Notes under the pieces: generated by a model
What the model was told of the DNA's origin: nothing
Databases searched by the model: none
The model's input: only the letters and a program-made list of their open reading frames with translations
Assembly (NCBI RefSeq): GCF_000722705.1
Contig: NZ_JPFW01000005.1
Coordinates: 1-44,698 of the forward strand
Origin: Streptococcus mitis
GTDB lineage: Bacteria; Bacillota; Bacilli; Lactobacillales; Streptococcaceae
Reading direction: 5' to 3'
DNA length: 44,698 bases
Shown here: positions 17,936 to 25,533 of the stretch, one piece after another
How the letters are laid out: every line of letters starts with the position of its first letter
How positions within the stretch are numbered: the first letter of the stretch is position 1
Position numbers and translations under genes: made by a program

Positions 17936-18871
17936 ATGGCAAAAGACAATGGTGGAGCAATTGCGCAAAAGGGATTCAATTATCAAAATTGTGTTATATC
18001 TTTAGTTGCGATTAGAAACTATAATAAGTCCAATTTTTCAATATATGTTGAGACGGATGAGGATTTTGAAGTTACTTATGATGATAGCTATCATGCTTAT
18101 ATACAGGTCAAAGGTCAGAAAAACATGAGTCTCAAAAAGTTATTACAAGAAACAAAGGAACGACCTTCTATCTTTGAAAAGAATCTTTCTTCAGGGACAA
18201 GCGATTCTATTTATAAAATTGTAGTATATAATTTTAAAGAAAGCGATTTAAAAGAAATGCAAGAACAGATAGATACAGAAGAACTTTTTTCTAGTTCATG
18301 GCTGTTATCTGATAATCAAAAGAAGGAAGTTAATAATCCGAAGGTAGATAATTTTGCTTTGGTAAAAACTGCTTTTGATAATAACATTATCAATGCTAAA
18401 ACATTTTTAAAGGGAGAGATGGCAAATCAAAGGGTTTCTATTGATAATAGAGATGATGTAATTATTAACGAATTATTGCAGCAAATTGTCCAAAAATCTG
18501 AAAAAGAAGTGCATACGATTGCAGATAAAGAACTCAAAAAGATTACATCAGAAGAGCTAAATTTAATCTTACAAAAAGTAACTGCAAAGGCACGATTTGA
18601 TAAAGAACTTGATAAATTTGGTTTTACTGAAATTAAGAATGAGAAAATAAAGAAAGAAGAAAAAAAGATTATATTAGAATATATAACTGCTAAAAAATCT
18701 GTCGTTAATTTTTTGAACAGTGATAAAAATAGTTTAGAAAATGAATCGGTAACAACGTTAATACCTAAAACATTTATGTTATCTGAAATGGGAACATTAT
18801 CAGAAAACAGTAGATATGCTGTAGGAATATCGGCGTATTGCGATATTTTGGAGGGAATTGCTAATGAGTAG
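17936..18871 (+). CDS. DUF4297/Cap4-like nuclease subunit, candidate Lamassu LmuA
   Basis: A 311-residue protein. The first 70 residues carry the signature I associate with DUF4297 (Cap4-type dsDNA nuclease): GGAIAQKGFNYQ (6-17), then VETDEDFEV (38-46) and YIQVKGQK (55-62). The acidic residues with Gln57-Val-Lys59 form a PD-(D/E)xK site. The remaining 240 residues are mostly helical, Lys/Glu-rich and unrecognised; they could contact the ATPase partner. It starts 17 nt after the endonuclease with GGAG 8 nt before ATG. Its stop overlaps the next gene's start. In Lamassu defence a nuclease effector of this type is released when the SMC partner senses foreign DNA; that role here is inferred. Confidence 0.75.
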   Translation: MAKDNGGAIAQKGFNYQNCVISLVAIRNYNKSNFSIYVETDEDFEVTYDDSYHAYIQVKGQKNMSLKKLLQETKERPSIFEKNLSSGTSDSIYKIVVYNFKESDLKEMQEQIDTEELFSSSWLLSDNQKKEVNNPKVDNFALVKTAFDNNIINAKTFLKGEMANQRVSIDNRDDVIINELLQQIVQKSEKEVHTIADKELKKITSEELNLILQKVTAKARFDKELDKFGFTEIKNEKIKKEEKKIILEYITAKKSVVNFLNSDKNSLENESVTTLIPKTFMLSEMGTLSENSRYAVGISAYCDILEGIANE

Positions 18872-20522
18872 GATGACCATAAAAAGTCTTTTAATAGCAG
18901 ATTACGAGAACGAAAAAGCGAATAAATTTGTATTTTCTGATTCAGCAAACCTAATAGTTAGTAGTACGAATGGTGAAGGGAAATCTAGTCTAGTTAAATC
19001 AATTTACTATTCCTTAGGAGCAAACCTCAAATCATTTCCCAAGGGTTGGAATGCGGACAATTTTATTTTTCAATTAGAAGTTTTTATTGATGGTAATGAA
19101 TTTTTGATCAAGAGACATAATAAAGTTATTTCTGTTTTAGATAATAATGAAGTCAAACTGTTTGAAAACTTTGCAGAATACTATTTGTGGTTTCAAGAGA
19201 AACTTAAAATGAGGCTGGAATTAGTCAACAAAAGCAGTGATAAAGCAAGTTTAGCTTCTGTTGAAGCCCTTTTTAGTCCAATGTATATTGATCAGGATAA
19301 AGCATGGGATGGTAAATTATTTAAAGATTCATTTGAAAGTTTAGGACGGTATAAATCAAATGATTTTCCCAAAAATGTTTTTGATTATTATCTAGGCATA
19401 TCTGATAGTCAAATCGTTGATAAAGAAAGTAAAAAAAATGAGTATTTAAGGCAATTAGAATTAGTAACTGGAAGAATCAATCAGGTTCAATCAGTATATA
19501 AAACATATCGTACTAAAAATAAAATTACTGAGACAGTTCCTAAAGATTTCAAAGACCTACAAAAAGAATTAGATTTTTATATTACCGAAACAGATAAGTT
19601 TTCTATAAAAATTACCGATAAGACTGGGGAATTATCTAAAGAAAAGGTAAATCTTGATATATTAAATCAAGATTTAGAAGAGCTTAAAAAGTTATCAAGT
19701 AAGATTAAGGAGAGATTTTCTGAAATTAGACATGAATGTGTTTATTGCCATTCTATCTTAACTAGACAACAATCATCCCTAACACGCTTAGAACTGGAAG
19801 ACAATGAACTTGCAATCAAGAGTCGAATAGATAGTATTTCTCAGCAAATTATGAAATCTAAAAGAATAGTTCAAGAAAAAGAAGAAGCTATAAAACAGCT
19901 ACAAGAACAGTTTAATAAATATCATGAACGTTTAACTGAACTGAAACAATTATCTGATATTGATGAGTATGTGAATCAAAATGTTTTATCTGAACTAAAA
20001 AAGTTAGAGATTCAAGAAACTTCGGAAAAATCAAATCTTGACAAATTGATTGGTGACATTACAAAAGAAATAAGGATGCTCAAAAAAGAGCTTAATCAGA
20101 GAGCGAAAACAATTGAAGGAGATTATGAAGCACTTAAAAATGAACTTTCAATTCTAATTGGTTCAACAGGTATCACAGATAAAAAATTCCGTAATTTTGA
20201 TAAGTTAAAGGGCAGTGGAACAAATTTAAATAAAGATTTATTGGTAATTTTTCTCGTTTATATGAACTTGATTGATAGTAAATCTATCACAAGTCTGCCA
20301 TTTGCTATTGATTCATTCGTAAAAAATGAAACTGATGAAAAGGTTTTGAAAAAAATGTTCGACGCAATAAATTCAAAATTTCTAAGTTTAAAAAGTCAAA
20401 CGTTCTTTTCGATTATTAGAGATAATTTGAAATATGTTGATTCGAAAGTTAATCAGGTTAACATAGAAAGCCCATTATTAAAGCGTGAATATTATAGCGA
20501 TCTGTCTAAAGAAATTATATAA
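18864..20522 (+). CDS. Small SMC/Rad50-like ATPase with CxxC hook, candidate Lamassu LmuB
   Basis: A 552-residue ABC-type ATPase with SMC layout. Walker A TNGEGKSS (35-42) is N-terminal. A Q-loop-like SPMYIDQDKAW lies at 138-148. Coiled coil runs about 230-290, then a hook HECVYCHS with Cys292 and Cys295, then coiled coil 300-430. The signature-like KGSGTNLNKDLL (449-460) and a Walker B-like SLPFAIDSFVKNE (477-489) close it; Ser follows the Asp where Glu is usual. The arms are far shorter than in Rad50 or typical LmuB. ATG 18864 is chosen over TTG 18858 because GGAGGG lies upstream at good distance; it overlaps the nuclease stop by 8 nt. A Lamassu-like role is inferred; no LmuC-like gene is present. 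Confidence 0.78.
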   Translation: MSRMTIKSLLIADYENEKANKFVFSDSANLIVSSTNGEGKSSLVKSIYYSLGANLKSFPKGWNADNFIFQLEVFIDGNEFLIKRHNKVISVLDNNEVKLFENFAEYYLWFQEKLKMRLELVNKSSDKASLASVEALFSPMYIDQDKAWDGKLFKDSFESLGRYKSNDFPKNVFDYYLGISDSQIVDKESKKNEYLRQLELVTGRINQVQSVYKTYRTKNKITETVPKDFKDLQKELDFYITETDKFSIKITDKTGELSKEKVNLDILNQDLEELKKLSSKIKERFSEIRHECVYCHSILTRQQSSLTRLELEDNELAIKSRIDSISQQIMKSKRIVQEKEEAIKQLQEQFNKYHERLTELKQLSDIDEYVNQNVLSELKKLEIQETSEKSNLDKLIGDITKEIRMLKKELNQRAKTIEGDYEALKNELSILIGSTGITDKKFRNFDKLKGSGTNLNKDLLVIFLVYMNLIDSKSITSLPFAIDSFVKNETDEKVLKKMFDAINSKFLSLKSQTFFSIIRDNLKYVDSKVNQVNIESPLLKREYYSDLSKEII

Positions 20523-20562
20523 GTTAGAATCAAAAGTATACTTACTAAAACAAGTAGGCTAC

Positions 20563-20602
20563 AAAAAAGCGGTCTTCAACGAAAAGTTGACAACCGCTTT
20601 TT
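20563..20602. terminator. Bidirectional terminator between the SMC gene and pbuX
   Basis: AAAAGCGGT (20565-20573) pairs with ACCGCTTTT (20593-20601), extended by an inner TCAAC/GTTGA stem. T-runs follow on both strands. It serves the convergent SMC gene (plus) and pbuX (minus). Confidence 0.88.
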
Positions 20603-20603
20603 A

Positions 20604-20618
20604 ATTATGCGACTTTCA
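20604..20618 (+). repeat. Direct repeat at right edge of the defence island
   Basis: ATTATGCGACTTTCA, the near-identical partner of 14204-14218. It includes the pbuX stop codon on the minus strand. Confidence 0.6.
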
Positions 20619-21881
20619 TGATTTCTTTTTATGATTTAATACGGCGTTGAGGACAATGGCAAGTAGGCTGGCTACGACGATTCCGTTTGAGAAGAACATT
20701 TGGAAGGCTGTCGGCATGCTGACAAAGAGATTGCTGTTGTTGAGTCCGACACCTGCAGAGATTGAAACCGCTGCGATGAGGAAGTTATGTTCATTGTTAG
20801 CAAAGTCAACACGGGCGAGGATTTGCATCCCTTGAATCGATACAAAACCAAACATCACTAGCATGGCACCACCGAGGACAGGGCTCGGAATGATTTGGGC
20901 AAGGGCGCCAAACTTAGGAAGGAGTCCAAGGAGAACCAGGAACCCAGCTGCGTAGTAGATTGGCAGGCGTTTCTTGATGCCTGACAATTTAACCAAACCA
21001 ACGTTTTGTGAAAATCCTGTGTAAGGGAAGGTGTTAAAGATTCCTCCGAGAAGTACTGCCAAACCTTCTGCGCGGTATCCGTTGCGAAGGCGTGTGCTGT
21101 CGATTGGGTCTTTCGTGATATCAGACAAGGCTAGGTAAACACCAGTCGACTCAACCATAGACACCGTTGCAATGATACACATCATGACAATAGATGAGAT
21201 TTCAAAGGTTGGCATCCCAAAGTAGAGAGGAGTTGGGACATGGACAAGTGGTGCTGCTGCAACAGGAGAGAAGTCAACCAAGCCCATGGTAGCAGCAATG
21301 GCAGTTCCAACAACTAGACCAATCAAAATGGAGATAGATTTGATAAATCCTTTGGTAAAGATGTTAATCAAGAGGATAATCAGAACAGTGATAGCTGCAA
21401 GCAAGAGACTTTGACCAGTTGGCTCTGGAACGTTATTTCCCATATTTCCAATAGCGACAGGAATCAAGGTTAAACCAATCGTGGTAATAACAGAACCTGT
21501 TACGATAGATGGGAAGAGGTTGGCTACTTTTGAGAAGATGCCTGAAACAAGAACCACGTAAATCCCTGATGCGATAAGGGCACCAAACATAGCGCCACTA
21601 CCATGGCTTTGACCAATCATAATCAAAGGAGCGACTGATTGGAAAGCAACTCCAAGAACGACTGGGAGTCCAATCCCAAAGTATTTGTTGAGTTGGAGTT
21701 GGAGGAAGGTCGCCACTCCACACATGAAGATATCTGTGGAAATCAGGTAGGTCAACTGCTCAGCTGAATAGCCAAGGGCTGTCGCAATCATGATAGGGAC
21801 CAGGATGGATCCTGAGTACATGGCTAGTAAGTGCTGCAAGCCAAGAACGGCTGCTTGCGAGTGTTTTTCTTGAGTTTGCAT
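20616..21881 (-). CDS. pbuX: Xanthine permease (NCS2 family)
   Basis: A 421-residue membrane protein of the nucleobase:cation symporter-2 family, taking up xanthine. It has about 12-14 hydrophobic segments, the family motif SQNVGLVKLSGIKKR near residues 290-304, and the ATVSMVESTGVYLALSDI helix near 240. It follows xpt with a one-base TAATG overlap, so the two form an operon controlled by the purine riboswitch upstream of xpt. The xanthine assignment rests on this linkage; uracil permeases are close relatives. Confidence 0.93.
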   Translation of the reverse strand: MQTQEKHSQAAVLGLQHLLAMYSGSILVPIMIATALGYSAEQLTYLISTDIFMCGVATFLQLQLNKYFGIGLPVVLGVAFQSVAPLIMIGQSHGSGAMFGALIASGIYVVLVSGIFSKVANLFPSIVTGSVITTIGLTLIPVAIGNMGNNVPEPTGQSLLLAAITVLIILLINIFTKGFIKSISILIGLVVGTAIAATMGLVDFSPVAAAPLVHVPTPLYFGMPTFEISSIVMMCIIATVSMVESTGVYLALSDITKDPIDSTRLRNGYRAEGLAVLLGGIFNTFPYTGFSQNVGLVKLSGIKKRLPIYYAAGFLVLLGLLPKFGALAQIIPSPVLGGAMLVMFGFVSIQGMQILARVDFANNEHNFLIAAVSISAGVGLNNSNLFVSMPTAFQMFFSNGIVVASLLAIVLNAVLNHKKKS

Positions 21882-22462
21882 TAGAGATCTGCCTCCTTAA
21901 AAATAACTTGACCATTTTCAAAACGATCCAAACGAGCGAGTGATAGGACAGGATAGCCTGCTTTTTCAAGCAAATCACGGCCATCTTGGAAGGATTTTTC
22001 AATCACAATACCGATAGCTTCGACTGTTGCTCCAGCCTGTTCGATGATTTGAATCAAGCCTTTAGCCGCTTGACCATTAGCAAGGAAATCGTCGATAATC
22101 AAGACCTTGTCCTCTGGTGAGAGGAATTTTCCAGCGATAGAAACGGTGCTGGTCACTTGCTTGGTAAAGGAGTAAACTTCGGCAGTTAAGATTCCTTCGT
22201 TCATAGTGATGTTCTTAGCTTTTTTGGCGAAAATCATGGGAACGTTTAAGGCTTCCGCTGTAAAAACGGCTGGGGCAATGCCTGACGCTTCAATGGTCAC
22301 AACCTTGGTAATGCCAGCAGTAGCGAATTTTTCCGCAAAAACCTTACCAATCTCTCTCATCAAGCTAAAGTCAACTTGGTGGGTTAAAAAGGAATCCACC
22401 TTGAGGATGTTGTCACCCAAGATATGCCCATCCTTGAGGATGCGCTCTTCTAATAATTTCAT
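21881..22462 (-). CDS. xpt: Xanthine phosphoribosyltransferase
   Basis: Salvages xanthine to XMP using PRPP. The 193-residue length is standard. The PRPP-binding motif is [17 protein letters not shown] (about residues 123-139). [17 protein letters not shown] and the flanking [12 protein letters not shown] loop are characteristic of Xpt rather than Apt or Hpt. RBS AGGAGG precedes ATG on the minus strand. The first gene of xpt-pbuX, it is controlled by the purine riboswitch in its leader. Confidence 0.95.
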   Translation of the reverse strand: MKLLEERILKDGHILGDNILKVDSFLTHQVDFSLMREIGKVFAEKFATAGITKVVTIEASGIAPAVFTAEALNVPMIFAKKAKNITMNEGILTAEVYSFTKQVTSTVSIAGKFLSPEDKVLIIDDFLANGQAAKGLIQIIEQAGATVEAIGIVIEKSFQDGRDLLEKAGYPVLSLARLDRFENGQVIFKEADL

Positions 22463-22530
22463 AAGACCTCCTAAAGTCTAAAAGCCAATCCATTTGCTTG
22501 TTTCAGATTTCTATCTAGTAAAACTGATAG

Positions 22531-22674
22531 AAAAAGGACCTACTTAATCTCTAAGTAAGTCCCCAAAATAGGCATGGCAAAAAAGACCATACCTCACTTC
22601 TGACTTACTTATTGTTAGGTGTTCCGGCACCTTGTAGAAACGTCGTGCCAATTCACGACATAAACAAGTAAAAC
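22531..22674 (-). promoter_or_regulatory. Purine (guanine/xanthine-type) riboswitch with terminator, xpt leader
   Basis: The aptamer (about 22603-22674, minus strand) has P1 (ACTTGTT with AACAATAAGT). P2 is GTCGTG/CACGAC with loop AATTGG, the conserved J2/3 GTTTCTACA, and P3 is AGGTG/CACCT with loop CCGGAA. J3/1 holds a C (AACAATA), the guanine/hypoxanthine-type specificity base. Downstream, GGACTTACTT/AAGTAGGTCC plus five T is an intrinsic terminator. The 3' strand of P1 (AAGTAAGT) can pair with the terminator's 5' strand as the alternative antiterminator, so bound purine should switch transcription off. Confidence 0.9.
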
Positions 22675-22711
22675 GATATTCAATTTTAAATAGGCTTGAG
22701 CTAATGTTTTT

Positions 22712-22740
22712 ATTTTACACTAAATAGCTTTAGAAATCAA
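22712..22740 (-). promoter_or_regulatory. Promoter of xpt-pbuX
   Basis: On the minus strand: -35 TTGATT, 17-nt spacer, -10 TAAAAT, located 38 nt before the riboswitch aptamer. Confidence 0.7.
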
Positions 22741-22837
22741 ATGTTTTGTTAGTATTTTACTTAAAAAACGAACATATATAATAAAAATGGGTAAAAAATC
22801 AGTTATTGGCTAACGTTTAGAAGATTTTTCCATCATG

Positions 22838-22885
22838 AAAGGCATATTATCAAGATTTTTCAAGACCTGACAATATGCCTTTTTC
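22838..22885. terminator. Hairpin between xpt promoter and VOC gene, probable terminator
   Basis: AAAGGCATATT (22838-22848) pairs with AATATGCCTTT (22872-22882), with an AT-rich loop. T5 follows on the plus strand and only T3 on the minus, where it lies downstream of the VOC/exoA genes. Confidence 0.6.
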
Positions 22886-22918
22886 TAACTTTAAAGACTT
22901 TACCCAGTCTCTATTATT

Positions 22919-23305
22919 CTACTCGCTAAATCTTAAAAAATAGCCATCTGGATCCAAAACTGCAAATTCATGAGGATAGATATAGTGATCCCCAACACGA
23001 AATTTTCTTTTGGTTAAGGGACGATAAATAGGATAGTTTGCCTCCATCACTTTTTGATAGAGTTTTGGAACATCCTTTATGCCAAAGGAGAGATTGACAC
23101 CGCGTCCGAAAGGATAGGTCAGCTGAGCTAATTCTTCTACGCTGCCTTCTTCTAGCATAAGTTGGCAGTCTTCAAGCGAGAAGAAGAGAAATTTCTCCTC
23201 TGGACGCTCGTATTCGACAGAGAATCCTAGCAGGTCGCAGTAGAAGTGGCGTGATTTTTCGATGTCAGATACTACAAATTCAGGAATGACAGCTTGATAG
23301 TCCAT
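22919..23305 (-). CDS. VOC-family protein (glyoxalase/bleomycin-resistance-like)
   Basis: A 128-residue vicinal-oxygen-chelate protein with two beta-alpha-beta-beta-beta halves. The first is PEFVVSDIEKSRHFYCDLLGFSVEYERPEE-like; the second contains RGVNLSFGIKDV and ends in the typical EFAVLDPDGYFLRFSE. That ending is common in bleomycin-resistance-type binders. No partner gene defines a substrate. It lies 11 nt downstream of exoA on the same strand and is probably co-transcribed. Confidence 0.85.
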   Translation of the reverse strand: MDYQAVIPEFVVSDIEKSRHFYCDLLGFSVEYERPEEKFLFFSLEDCQLMLEEGSVEELAQLTYPFGRGVNLSFGIKDVPKLYQKVMEANYPIYRPLTKRKFRVGDHYIYPHEFAVLDPDGYFLRFSE

Positions 23306-23316
23306 TCGTTTTCTCC

Positions 23317-24144
23317 TTAGAGTTCAATCTCCAAGACAATGGGTGTGTGGTCTTGGCGCGCACCGGAGTCAATCATATCAGACTTGGTCACCTTGTCAGC
23401 CACGCGGTTGCTTGTCAGCCAGTAGTCGATTCTCCAGCCTGTATTGTTGATTTTAGAAGTCTTGCTACGTTGTGCCCACCAAGTGTAGCGTTCTGGAACA
23501 TTGCCATGAACATGACGGAAGGTGTCGGTAAATCCAGTTGCCAAAAGGTTGGTAAATCCAGCACGCTCCTCGTCGGTAAATCCTGGTGAACGGCGGTTGC
23601 TGGCAGGGTTTGCAAGGTCGATTTCATTGTGGGCTACGTTGTAGTCACCAGTCGCAAGGACTGGTTTTTCTTTGTCTAGTTCAGCCAAGTACTCTGCATA
23701 TTTGACATCCCAGACTTGACGTTCTTCCAAGCGTTTGAGACCATCGCCAGCATTTGGTGTGTAAACTTGGGTAACGAAAAATTCATCAAATTCTAGAGTG
23801 ATGATACGACCTTCCAAGTCCATGGTAGAAGGAGCACCGATTTCTGGGAATCTGATAGTGGGTGTGAGTTCTTTCTTATAGAGGAACATAGTACCAGCAT
23901 AGCCTTTGCGGGCAGGTTCTTGGGAAGAGCGCCACGTATTTTCGTAGCCTGGGAAGAGTTCCTCTAAAATTTCCAAGTGTTTCTTTGTAGGACCCTTGGC
24001 AGAAAGCTTGGTTTCTTGGATAGCGATGATATCAGCATTTTCAGCGACCAAGGTTTGTAGGACTTCTTGGGACAATTTCGCGCGAGCTGAGTCACTAGTT
24101 AGGGCTGCGTTGAGGGAATCAATATTCCATGAGATGAGTTTCAT
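23317..24144 (-). CDS. exoA: Exodeoxyribonuclease III / AP endonuclease
   Basis: Cleaves DNA at abasic sites in base-excision repair and has 3'-5' exonuclease activity. The 275-residue EEP-fold protein shows the AP-endonuclease family 1 motifs: KLISWNIDSL (1-10), IIAIQETKLS with metal-binding Glu (about 39-48), VYTPNAG, ATGDYNVAHNEIDL, NRRSPGFTDEER, YTWWAQR, WRIDYWLTS and the terminal RQDHTPI with the catalytic His. Its start has no strong RBS within ten bases of the ATG (AAAAGGTAC). Confidence 0.95.
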   Translation of the reverse strand: MKLISWNIDSLNAALTSDSARAKLSQEVLQTLVAENADIIAIQETKLSAKGPTKKHLEILEELFPGYENTWRSSQEPARKGYAGTMFLYKKELTPTIRFPEIGAPSTMDLEGRIITLEFDEFFVTQVYTPNAGDGLKRLEERQVWDVKYAEYLAELDKEKPVLATGDYNVAHNEIDLANPASNRRSPGFTDEERAGFTNLLATGFTDTFRHVHGNVPERYTWWAQRSKTSKINNTGWRIDYWLTSNRVADKVTKSDMIDSGARQDHTPIVLEIEL

Positions 24145-24279
24145 AGTATGTACCTTTTCTAGATGTATTTCTTATATTTTATCAAAAAAAAGTAAAGCCA
24201 GCGAGTTTCTAGTTTGGAAACTTATTCTTTATATTCTATCCTTAGAAAACAAAAACTCTTGAAACTATTTTGAAAAAAA

Positions 24280-24343
24280 TCTAAATAGTTCTTGTATTTA
24301 GAATGGAAAGGTGTATAATGTTATTTAGAAAAACATCTAAATA
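24280..24343 (+). promoter_or_regulatory. Promoter of the CPBP-ArsR-SdpI operon with two operators
   Basis: -35 TTGTAT (24292-24297), 16-nt spacer, -10 TATAAT (24314-24319). Two perfect 8-bp inverted repeats with the same arms flank it: TCTAAATA-N7-TATTTAGA (24280-24302), covering the -35, and TATTTAGA-N6-TCTAAATA (24322-24343), just after the -10. The ArsR protein encoded by the operon is the obvious candidate repressor. Confidence 0.8.
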
Positions 24344-24362
24344 GAAAGCGAAGTGTACATAT

Positions 24363-25262
24363 ATGTCAAATAAGAGAACAATCCTTCTTTTTGTGGTCTT
24401 GGCTTATTCCCTTGCTTGGATAATATGGCTGGCACTATGGCTAAGTGGTGTTGGTCTAAATTCTCCATGGAGTCAGCTTGCTAGTATTGTAGCCATGTGG
24501 ATGCCTGCGCTTGCAGTCTTTCTCTTAGGGAAAATCACGAATCAACCTAGTGGAATCAAATCTAAATTAGTCGTGAATCTCAAGAGTAACTGGCGCTTTT
24601 ACTTACTAGCTATCTGGTTACCAGCAGTCATCAGTTTTTTAGGAGCAGGACTTTATTTTCTTGTATTCCCTAGCAATTTCAGCCTTGATTTTGAATCTAT
24701 TCAAGCCATCTTACAAGAAAAAGGTGTCTCTCAATCAGCCATTCCCTTATCTTCCTTGGTCTTGATTCAAATCCTAGCTAGTTTGACCTACGCTCCTTTT
24801 CTTAATAGTTTCTTTGCATTGGGAGAGGAAATTGGTTGGCGTTGCTATCTTTACCCAGCTCTAAGAGGACGCTTTTCAATAGTCCATACTCATGTCTTGC
24901 TTGGTCTCATTTGGAGTCTTTGGCATCTACCAATCAATTTGCAAGGCTATAATTATGGACTATCTTATTTTGCTTATCCTGTTTTGGGAGTTGTCGCCAT
25001 GTTTCTATTTTGTTTTAGCGTAGGAATATTGTTGAGCTGGTTGTTGGAAAAGACAGGTTCTATCTGGGCTTCTGCCCTATTTCATGGGGCAATCAATGCA
25101 ACTGCAGGTATTGGTTCACTCTTTCAATTACCAGGAGAAAAAGTTTCAAGCCTCTTGATTTTAGGCCCACCACCGACAGGAATGCTATCAGTTCTACCTT
25201 GCTTAGTCCTAGCCCTACTAATATTACAAAGGGAAAGGAGTCATTATGAGTTTTGCAAATAG
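24363..25262 (+). CDS. CPBP-family intramembrane metalloprotease
   Basis: A 299-residue protein with about eight membrane segments. It has the Abi/CPBP motifs: EEIGWRCYLYPAL (about residues 155-167, the EExxxR box), LIWSLWHLPINL (about 182-193) and FHGAINA (about 240). Family members act as CAAX-type proteases or as bacteriocin self-immunity proteins. It is first in an operon with an ArsR regulator and an SdpI homologue, which favours an immunity or stress role. No bacteriocin gene is visible nearby. The gene overlaps arsR by 17 nt. Confidence 0.88.
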   Translation: MSNKRTILLFVVLAYSLAWIIWLALWLSGVGLNSPWSQLASIVAMWMPALAVFLLGKITNQPSGIKSKLVVNLKSNWRFYLLAIWLPAVISFLGAGLYFLVFPSNFSLDFESIQAILQEKGVSQSAIPLSSLVLIQILASLTYAPFLNSFFALGEEIGWRCYLYPALRGRFSIVHTHVLLGLIWSLWHLPINLQGYNYGLSYFAYPVLGVVAMFLFCFSVGILLSWLLEKTGSIWASALFHGAINATAGIGSLFQLPGEKVSSLLILGPPPTGMLSVLPCLVLALLILQRERSHYEFCK

Positions 25263-25533
25263 CTTTAAAGCCTTATCTCATCCAGTTAGGAGAGAGATTT
25301 TGAATTTACTCAAAACAGGTAGATTACCTGCAGGAGAAATTGCCAGTCAATTCGAGTTGACTAGTGCAACTATTTCACATCATCTCACGATTTTGAAAGC
25401 AGCGGATTTGATTCATGAAATGAAAGAAAAAAACTTTATTTATTATGAGTTAAATACATCGGTTTTAGAGGATATAATGGTTTGGTTAGCAGATCTGAAA
25501 GGAGATCATTTTGATGAAGATAAAAGTCAATAA
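25246..25533 (+). CDS. ArsR/SdpR-family repressor
   Basis: A 95-residue winged-helix protein: FKALSHPVRREILNLLKTGRL (about 6-26), AGEIASQFELTSATISHHLTILK as the recognition region, then a short wing. It lacks the CxC metal site of ArsR/SmtB sensors, so it resembles SdpR-type repressors. RBS GGGAAAGGAG lies in the end of the CPBP gene. The paired TCTAAATA operators at the operon promoter are its likely targets. In Bacillus, SdpR is relieved when SdpI binds the toxin; a similar loop here is inferred. Confidence 0.9.
   Translation: MSFANSFKALSHPVRREILNLLKTGRLPAGEIASQFELTSATISHHLTILKAADLIHEMKEKNFIYYELNTSVLEDIMVWLADLKGDHFDEDKSQ

Noticed and set aside
22206-22481. Plus-strand frame of 91 codons opposite xpt
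   Set aside because: Entirely antisense to a well-conserved gene and without RBS.
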